From the NCBI GenBank assembly GCA_916613615.1, contig OU744727.1:2138593-2202592 (forward strand): DNA of 64,000 nucleotides. The letters are read 5' to 3'. Both the position numbers and the translations under genes were made by a program. This DNA comes from Steromphala cineraria. Its lineage: Eukaryota > Mollusca > Gastropoda > Trochida > Trochidae. The notes below the pieces were generated by a model. The model ran no database searches. It worked only from the letters and a program-made list of their open reading frames with translations, and was not told the origin of the DNA. Position 1 is the first letter of the stretch. Each line of letters opens with the position of its first letter. Below are positions 55,880 through 64,000 of the stretch, piece after piece.

Positions 55880-56224
55880 AGATGGATAGCAAGATATTGG
55901 CAATAACATCACGTTTAGGTCCTACTCTTGGTGAATACAGAGATGCTGAACATGATGCCTATCAAATGTTGTTTGCATTCATAAGAAGCTTTCTCTTTGA
56001 ATCTAAACACTAATTTCTATGGTGGAACTAACAGACAAGTTGGTTGGTTGCTTACATGACTGAACAAGGTGTACAAGAAATGCAAAAAGCATTCGTTGCA
56101 AATTGAGACTGAATTTGGGGATAGTTTGATCATATTTCCATATGCGCAAGGTGAAGTTTTGGTCATCCCGCATGATATATCTGTAAAAGAACTTGCTGCT
56201 GAAAATATGAAACTAAATGATTAA
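55880..56224 (+). pseudogene. Decayed coding fragment of an unnamed multi-copy family
   Basis: The end is a clean 41-codon frame, 56099-56224, reading QIETEFGDSLIIFPYAQGEV and then LVIPHDISVKELAAENMKL, closed by TAA. Just upstream, in a different frame, comes VAYMTEQGVQEMQKAFVAN, so one frameshift lies near 56097. Farther up (from 55882), MDSKILAITSRLGPTLGEY is followed by stops. The EFGD...F..GQ.EVLV...ISVKELAAEN pattern is familiar to me from unnamed repeated molluscan proteins, but I cannot name the family or its role. Confidence 0.45.
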
Positions 56225-56667
56225 CTTCGGTTTTTGACTGAGAAAAGGTCACATTCATTGAAAAAAGTTGAGAAGCCGCTTTGATAGTAAGGAAGGATAT
56301 CAAATCAAATCAAACTGAAATGAAACAAAATGGCCACCCAATCCAAGTCTTCTTGGTCCAGAAATATAAAATGTGCCTGAATCACTAACAACATTTCTTA
56401 ACATCCTTCTTACAGGTGACAAAGTCAAAATTCTCTCCTCCAAATCCCATCGACTGATACAAGCTCACAGAATGTCATGTATAACGTCAGTGGTGGAACT
56501 TTCTATACTCCCAAAACATTTTCTGTTTCCATAGGTTGTAAAGACATTTACTGGAAATGTTGATAAGAATTCTCAAAAGACTTGGTCATGGAATATCTTA
56601 TTCAAAGTCGGAACGGATGGAAACAGCACTTTGTCTTCAAAGGTCAGCCGTAGAAGAAATATAGGGT

Positions 56668-56800
56668 ACTAATTGGCCTTCCATTTAATACTATTTTTAT
56701 TAAACGAGTAAATGATTGAATATAAAACGAGCGATCGAGTTTGATACCAAATCATTCACGAGTTTAATAAAAATAGTATAAAATGGAAGGGAGATTAGTA
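56668..56800. mobile_element. Foldback element
   Basis: Inverted arms of about 45 bp built on AATACTATTTTTATTAAACG and CTTCCATTT bracket a loop with CGAGCGATCGAG. Layout is like the foldbacks near 1.4, 31.6 and 63.8 kb (AT-rich arms, CpG-bearing loop). Confidence 0.65.
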
Positions 56801-59800
56801 TTCTGTTAATTACTTACCCTCAAAATCAAGCAAAACCGGCGACAGTTTGCTGAAACGAACCTTTCCGCGACTCGGCAGCCATTGTGACGGCGCGCTTCAC
56901 ACACTGACGTCACAACCACACACTACTGTGACGTGATACTTCAATTGTGTTATTACACTAGTTTAATATTGCCATATAAATATATCCCTGCAATATCTTA
57001 CACGGGCGAGTAATAAACTGTTTGTATTTCATTCCTACTGATATCTGTCAACCAGTGCCAACAACTCTTGCCTTGACATCGACAGACTTGAGGAGGAACA
57101 TCTAACAGAAATTATCATTCACATGAAAATCATTATAATAAAATTATTAAGATCTCAGAGTAATTTGCATTTTTGTTAGTTAAACTAATATTTTCAAACG
57201 CTTTTCTCACGAAAGCAATTTAAAGTGAGAAATGGTAATTGATGGTAATCGAACAAAAATCAACCCTGTTTCTGGTTCAGCGTCAAGACTAGGTCGAAGC
57301 AGTATTAAGAGTAAACCTCCAAGGAGCTTGACAAAGTTTTCTCGGTTAATAATCATTTGTGCTTCTTTCTCCAGGGTAATGAATGCAAACCTCCATTACC
57401 TGACAGCACCAACTACCATCTGAAGTGGACATGTCTCTAGCTGGGCTGTGGAAAACCCATTAGTTCCTAGCACATTTAACATGGAAATTGTCTGTCTCAA
57501 AAGCATTGTTCTTTGAACATAATGCCCACACATGTTCAGTCCTTATTTAGTTGTAGATCAGCGACCAGATGGGGCCCGAATTAATTTCAATTTCTTAATT
57601 CCTTAAAATCTGAAATTTCGGAGTTAATCACTTTTTACATTTTATGATGTTCATGAGTCCGACGTTTTTTCATTGTAACATCAATTATCTACAATGATTA
57701 ACCAATTTAAGGAACAAAGCGAACTTAAACGAACTTGCAGAAACTGAAAGTATACAGTACATTTTTCAAATTGATGTTTTGGCGTGCCTCTAAGTTCTTA
57801 GTTTCGACTTTCAATAGTTCGAGGTATAAAACCAACTCATTTTGAATAAGACTAAACTACATTTGCATCCTTAAACTCTTACCACCCACGATTGTGTGGA
57901 CTTGCAAATATCTCTAATTTGTAGTGTCTTTAGGGCGTACCTAGAGCTCTTGTTAAAAATGGTCTACAACTAAATCTTGATTGAGAGTAATTATTTAAGC
58001 ACCGCTTTGGCAACATTTTAGGCACGAGCGGAGTTAATCTTAAGTGACATTAGTTTTTAGTGTAGTATATGCGTCAAACCGTCGTATACTGTTGTCTTTT
58101 TATCGAAAGATCAGCTGAAAATGTGTTTTTATTAAATGCTTGTCACTTCAGTAAAATGGCAAAATACACATTTATATCGTGACAAATCATCAAAACGAAC
58201 AGTGAACAGCGGCTGGTGTGCCAATGAGTTGAATTTTAGGAAAATAACCGGCAGTCGGATTATCATTTAAACCTTTTTCAATACCAGATAAAAAGATAAA
58301 ATACAAGTTGTGTGGAGGTTTGTATGTCTTCGCCACCCTGACAGCTACATGAGCCGGATCGTGTATGGACGGAACAACCATCTTTAGAGGTAAGACGAAA
58401 CCCAAACGTACTACAGGCCAGGCCTGTGGCCTATTAGTATTGGATAAAGATCGATTAATTGATAAATGTTGAAATTTCACTACACAAGTTAAGAATTTCT
58501 CGTTTACATGTTTTGTAATACCTTTCAGTTACACATACTAATTTTGGCAGGTCATCGAAGTGACCAGGGCTCAACTTTTTTATTTTTCTCTATAAAATAA
58601 GTGATCAAAAGCATTAGGCCTAAGTCATATTTGTTCATTTGCTCTATGTCAATGTTGATGAGCTGGCATTTTTTCTCCGGGAGTCGATATGGAATATTGA
58701 GACATAATTTTCAGAAAATCGGAATAAGACCCCATACGAATTGCACCATTCAAAATTTGTGAATGATTTCAGTGTGGTTGTTTTACACAATGACAATTAG
58801 TAATCATTTGTCAGTGTTGCTGTATTTGATTGACGTCCAAACGAAACCCAAATAACATATTTGCACTAAGATCCACTAGCAAGTGAACAAACAAAAGGTA
58901 CGTAGTTGTATTCCAAAAAAAGGGATATATCTTTGAATGAATAGCTTCATTTTCTGGTTAATGTCTCTGGAAACTGATTATCGAAGGTTTTTTTAGTTCG
59001 AGGAATTTAATCGATTGACACAAAGCAGGAGTTCTGATTTAGTTTAAGACTTTATTATTGATTCTAGAGCTCTCGCCTTGAATAGAATTTCCGTAAACAT
59101 CACCACTTTTGGTGTAGTTTGAAATACACATTGATTAATGGCACCTTTATCTGTCTCCGTTACATATGAATGTACATACATATATATTTATATAACAGCT
59201 GGCTGTTCATGGTTATATTTATATAATATATATTTTTTGTAAAGAATAGTGATATCAGTTTCGTTGTATAAGAACATTGAATCTTTGTCATAAATGCTTT
59301 CTCAATATACAGTTGTGTTCATTTTTCGATGTACAACCAAAATCGATATTCAATTAAAATCGATGTTCAACCAAAATCAATGTTCATCCTAAGGAAATAG
59401 ATACTGATTATACAACGTTGACATACAGATTAATGACTTTTATTAACCATCCTTAACCGAGGGTTCAAATGGTATTATTAATAAACCTTGATATAACAAG
59501 GTTTGATGTATCGGATTTAAGGGCCGAAGATGATAACAACCTGTGTTTGAATCCGAAGGATATACGAACAAGTCCAAAGTGAACCAGAGAAATAAGTACT
59601 ACGATATAAGTTAAACTCCTCATATTTCTCCTCAGGGAGAGGTGACGATGACCAAAACTCCACATGAATATGTAGAGAGGGTGAGATCGAAGGAAGCGCC
59701 AACACTTACGAAGAAGCGAAGTTAATATTCATTGGCAAGGTTGACAAATGTGAAAGTGGCTCTTTAATAGTTTATCTGCTAGTGATGCAAGCTGCAGTAT

Positions 59801-59869
59801 CGCCTGGGAACCGATAGAGATTTGTGAGCGTACACTCGGTATCGTGGCCTGCACGTATCGATTGGAATA
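56801..59869. other. No gene seen; repeat relatives
   Basis: Contains the second member of the ~200-bp repeat (57240-57435) and a left-truncated copy of the TIR element (58470-58905, related to 48765-49160). A 96-codon minus frame (58190-58480) and paired short frames near 59465-59705 have no recognisable domains. Confidence 0.45.
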
Positions 59870-60018
59870 TTTCGTGAAGAGCCGCTCTCTAATTCATTGA
59901 ACACATCCTATCGTGGAGGCAGGCCAGCAGACGGGGACTCTGCCTGTAGAGGATCGCGCTCTCGGTTCAACCAGGCGCTCGGCTCACCGGAGTTACACTC
60001 AACTGCCGACATCCATCC

Positions 60019-60068
60019 GTCTGTCCCTCTCTCCCTCTCTCCCTCTGTCCGTCTGTCTGTCTGTCTGT
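60019..60068. repeat. CCGTCTGTC/CTCTCTCC simple repeat
   Basis: A C/T-rich run of CTCTCTCCCT and GTCTGTCTGT units. It lies in the putative 5' UTR or promoter of the exon candidate that follows. Confidence 0.8.
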
Positions 60069-60122
60069 CCTCCGAGGCAGTGGTTCATCCTCTCGTGTAG
60101 GTTGTGCATTCGGACAATAAGC

Positions 60123-60155
60123 ATGGATATCACGCCTCTTGACAGCACTTCCACG
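60123..60155 (+). CDS. Possible first coding exon of a downstream gene
   Basis: AAGCATGGAT gives a strong start context (A at -3, G at +4), then MDITPLDSTST, then a near-perfect donor ACG|GTAAGT. Upstream, 59.87-60.12 kb is distinctly GC-richer than its surroundings, as expected for a 5' UTR. The rest of the gene would lie to the right. There is no homology support, and a chance ATG plus donor is possible. An alternative is that this is non-coding. Confidence 0.3.
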
Positions 60156-61879
60156 GTAAGTGATGTTCCATATCATAAATATCTCATGTCTGTTTGACAC
60201 ATCTCTCTGGTTGAATTTCATATCAAGCCAGCATCTGACTGCTCTGTGTCTGCTGTGTTATGATCGAACTGGGAGCGACCAGATATGTCTCATCTCAAAT
60301 GGTAAAATTGTCAGCAGAGACAGTGCTGATTGCAGATATAACATTTATCGCCTAGTTTGTATGTAATATATGTCAAGAACATAACGCCTGACAAGTGTTA
60401 TGTACACCGCATGTAAGTGTCTCATGTGTCATGTATGTGTCAGATATGTGTCAGTTGAAATAAGGACAGCCTTTAACGGTATGAGGATGAAGAAGGCTAC
60501 CACGGAGTTTGAAATTATCCCCGAGTTGCCCAGTCGTCTGACATCTGTTGCACACTGCCAGTAACATTTCGTGGACAGGCCTGTGGAACTCTACCTTATA
60601 TGCATAATGTATGGAGGGCGACAGCCACCAAATTTGCCAATTCTCGCCAAGCGTATTCCGAGATTATCACAGTCACATATAGCAGAGCGTTTTTAACTGT
60701 GTATGGTAGCACTTTAAAGCTCTTCGCTGCGGAGAGTTATAAAGAGAACATAAAAACGTAGATTGACTATTGAGGAAAATAATTGACTATAAAGTCTTGG
60801 GTGTTTTTGGAATTTGCCGTTATGAAATTCATAAGATGGAATGATGAATGGTGAAAACGATTTTATACGCAAGACAGTATTAAGGAAACCTGCATTTTTG
60901 ACTATAAAAAACCCACAACAAATGGAAAAAAATTATAGAAATAATGAAAGTAATAATGAATCTTGTAATGTTTAATTGTCCGGTCTGATGTTAAACAAGA
61001 GGGGTTGTTCCAAGGCTTCAGTTAAGGCTTGCAGGTCCACATGCACAAATCGATGTGTACAAAAAAGCAGCCCCGGAAGAGATTGAGCTTTATCAAAGCC
61101 ACTTCGCTTTATTTTGGGATGGATACGTGATATTTCTTTATACATTCCGTCGAGTCCTTTCCGCTGTTAACATGGACGCATCTGTTGATAAAAGGTTTTC
61201 TTTCTTTGTATATGAAATCTACCCATGAAAAGATTGTTACATTAAGTTTCCGATACGGTGTCATTTGCACATAACACACTTGCAGACCAATCTGCTTCAT
61301 CTTTCTTCCACAGAAGTCTATTTACATAAAACACACTCTGAGACCGCCATGGCGCTGTGCTTCATTTAACCGGGAGATAACGAGTTATTTACACAGCTCT
61401 ACATGCGATACCAGAGCATCTGTGTGAGATAAAACGTGTAACACTGACTCTCAATTGCGTTAAACATTGATTTGCCAATGGTGTAATGGCTTTGACGTGT
61501 TGCCTAGTTTTTTCTCTTCTGTTCAGTTTGTCCAAGTGGACATCATTGATTTGGTATTTAATTCAATGATTTCGAATTATGTGAAATACGAATTTTCTGT
61601 AGACTTATGAAAATTGGAGGGCAACTGTCGGTAATAGTGAGTGAATTAGTAAAGTTTGATGTGCTGTCAGATCCAGTTGTCAGTATCATGTGAATGTTGT
61701 AATGCGACAGGAGGCTGGTCGATCTGGACAACTTTCTTATGAAATAATAAAAATATGACAGAATGATTAAATGTCATGCAATCAGGAAAACCAACAGTTT
61801 ATCTCAAGTTCTATAGATCAGGAAATATCATTTTACTTAACATTTATCATAATGAATACAGTTTACAGAATACAGTTAT
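60156..61879. other. No gene seen
   Basis: If 60123-60155 is an exon, this is its first intron. It contains the CCGGGAGATAACGAG motif at 61370 and no long frames. Confidence 0.4.
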
Positions 61880-62320
61880 CTCCAGGGTTTTTACTTCAGA
61901 AGGATCTTAAGCAAACCAAACTTTCTGAATCTAAGCGAAACAATTGATATCTATTTTTCCCCTTAACATTTTTTCCAGGGTTTTACTTCAGGAGGATCTT
62001 AAGAAAACCAAACTTTCTGAATCTCAAGCGAAACAATTGATATCTATTTTTCCCGTTAACATTTTTTCCAGGGTTTTACTTAAGAAGGATCTTAAGAAAA
62101 CCAAACTTTCTGAATCTCAAGCGAAACAATTGATATCTATTTTTCCCGTTAAATTTTTTTCCAGGGGTTTACTTAAGAAGGATCTTAAGCAAACCAAACT
62201 TTCTGAATCTAAACGAAACAATTGATATCTATTTTTCCCGTTAAATTTTTTTCCAAGGTTTTACTTAAAAAGGATCTTAAGCAAACCAAAATTTCTGAAT
62301 CTAAGGGAAACAATTGATAT
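61880..62320 (+). repeat. 93-bp tandem repeat (~5 units) with acceptor-like motif
   Basis: The unit is CAATTGATATCTATTTTTCC CGTTAACATTTTTTCCAGGG TTTTACTTAAGAAGGATCTT AAGAAAACCAAACTTTCTGA ATCTCAAGCGAA. The period is 93 bp (31 codons), leaving an open frame of 93 codons (61944-62225). Each unit has a T-rich tract then CCAG|GG, a good splice-acceptor look-alike. It is reminiscent of the boundary-derived arrays in the VWA5A-like gene, but no exon is known here. Confidence 0.93.
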
Positions 62321-63019
62321 CCCTTTTTATTGACGTCATGCATGTGATGTAGAAGTTTTGCCTGAACAGTAAACAGTTGGTTGATTGTCATCTTTTGTGG
62401 ACCAAAGAGAAAACATTGTGCATTATCTACCATCGTTTAAACTTAATTAAGCAATCTTTAAACTCTTGGAAAAAAAAATCAACGAAGATTAAATTTGTTG
62501 TTATATTACCGTAAGGCATGCAACATTATCGTAATACTAATGTATCGCAATACAGATTGTGCAATAGAATTGATGCAATATTATTTTCTTTGAACAATAT
62601 ACAGCAATACTTGGACGAAATTATATGACGTCAAACTTATTCACATGTCTTGTTTTAAGGCACAGTTACACGCAAATCGTGCAAGAAAAACCTTTTGGCG
62701 TGCAAGAATATGACATGGTGATGTGCTGTTTAAAAATGACAATAAACATTTTTGATATACCTGCAATTAATATTTACGTGTAAATTTTTTATCTTTTTGA
62801 ATGCAAGGTTATTTTCGAAAGATCTGAAAATGCATTTCATAAATGTATAATGTTCAAATTGCATCAAATATCTTGTAAAACAGTTGATTATAGAAATCAT
62901 TCAATTTATTGCAATCTTCTTTCAGTGCATTAGCTGTATATCGCAATTTATCATACAATGGATAGTGTTCTCGGCATAATAAAGCCAACGGATATTTTCG
63001 ATATCCGTTGGGGTCATAT
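62321..63019. other. No gene seen; short palindrome
   Basis: AT-rich. The palindrome CCAACGGATAT-TTTCG-ATATCCGTTGG occurs near 62986-63012, just before the dispersed repeat copy. Confidence 0.5.
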
Positions 63020-63955
63020 ACGGATAGAGATGCTAATTTTAAAGGTCAAGGTCGGAACTTCTTTTGAAAATTCCGATGACGTCACAAGCGTTAATATTTT
63101 GAACGCCTTTGGTAACGGAGAGAGACATGAAAATATAAATATTACAATGTATAGACACTAATTTAGGAAAAAGCAACAAAACTGTATGGTTCTTTAGCCA
63201 CATGTATGACTTAGCAGTGGAAAAACACTGCCATCGTGAGTTGAATGAACCGACCGATCAATTTTACTCACAGGTACCAAAGGAAGTTCACGATTCATGC
63301 TTAAACGCTTCATTTTCCGTTCTTCGGTGCTCTTTACTTTAGGCTTGTTTAGTTTTAGTTAGAGAATGCACAGCCTATCTTCTTGTTTAGTTCTCCGTTT
63401 ATGTTGGTTTTTTCAACGCAAGCTGCCATTGCAACTTAGCCGAAGGGAAGCAACTCTTGCCCATGAGTGAGATAGGCTCGCCCTCTTTTTTACCGGAAGG
63501 CGATAGAATGTGTGTTCGAATCCGTCAAAGACACGCTTAAATGTTTTTTATTTGAAAATCATCGGTTTTTATAGTCTTTTGAATTGTTAAAACTTTGGAG
63601 TAGTGAAAAAATAACTTAAACGGTACTTAAAGCCATTTATAAGAAGGAATTATATTTTGTCAATTCACTGTCACTGTCATTACACCGTTCATTTGCATAT
63701 ATCAATGCGCGTATCTTCTAAAACAATGTCAACTATCAAAATGGTATTATCAAGCATTTATTTCGAATAAAATTTGAAATGACATTGTATGATAAAGAAG
63801 TTATCATGCTCGTGTGTTTTGGGATCGTAAATATCCTGCATTAGGAATAAACACTATGTATTTAGCTCGCCAAGGCTCGCAAAATACAATGTTTATTCCT
63901 AATGCAGGATATTTACGATCCCAAAACACACTCTCATGATAACCTCTATATATTG
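63020..63955. repeat. ~0.95-kb dispersed repeat, second copy
   Basis: Homologue of 30805-31755 in the same orientation, including the GATGACGTCACAAG box and the foldback near the right end (63811-63943). Both copies end at GATAACCTCTATATA. The foldback arms match slightly better here. Confidence 0.85.
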
Positions 63956-64000
63956 CAATACAAGTTTAATGCAATGCTCTGTCCTATATACTAGCACAGC

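Overview
This is a stretch of animal nuclear DNA. It is AT-rich, its one clear gene is split by introns, and it holds no bacterial operons, rRNA or recognisable tRNA. Several features point to a mollusc, probably a bivalve. Motifs of the type TTATCTCCCTT / AGGGAGATAACT recur across the window (near 525, 826, 16521, 33368 and 61370), and decayed Ty3/Gypsy and LINE elements and foldback elements are present. The species call is an inference; nothing in the sequence proves it.

The central feature is a VWA5A-like gene (VIT domain + von Willebrand A domain + proline-rich linker + C-terminal helical domain) on the + strand. I could assemble it in 17 exons from the ATG at 16226 to the stop at 36456-36458. 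All exon phases agree, the coding length is 2640 nt (879 aa plus stop), and there is a TATA box at 16051. Intron 1 (6.4 kb) carries a Gypsy-like retrotransposon in antisense that is itself interrupted by a 5'-truncated LINE with a 7-bp target duplication. Intron 13 carries a ~0.95 kb dispersed repeat with a second copy at 63 kb. Intron 16 carries a TTAA-flanked MITE and a large minisatellite.

The most unusual feature is that several tandem arrays in this gene grew out of the gene's own coding-sequence edges. The acceptor of exon 2, the donor of exon 3, the donor of exon 10, the acceptor of the last exon and the stop-codon region are each repeated. In four of the five the repeat contains a splice site plus adjoining codons. 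In addition, exon 15 is a chimera made by tandem duplication of the end of exon 14 and the start of exon 16. Upstream, on the - strand, lies a decayed inverted copy of exons 2 and 3 (12665-13408). It is flanked by the same two boundary minisatellites, and one of these has grown to ~78 units of 56 bp (8296-12664) with a ~1 kb higher-order period.

The gene and its inverted relic sit between two direct copies of a 7-8 kb segment (1-8296 and 36656-43853). Copy A expanded a 72-bp repeat that is essentially single-copy in B. Copy B expanded a 44-bp repeat that is single-copy in A. Since copy B starts about 200 bp after the gene's stop codon, position 1 may lie just downstream of another VWA5A copy outside the window.

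From 44 kb to the end I find no convincing gene. This part holds minisatellites (185, 58, 31 and 93 bp units, and an 82-unit CT run), foldback and terminal-inverted-repeat elements, one decayed coding fragment (about 55.88-56.22 kb) and one possible first coding exon (60123-60155).
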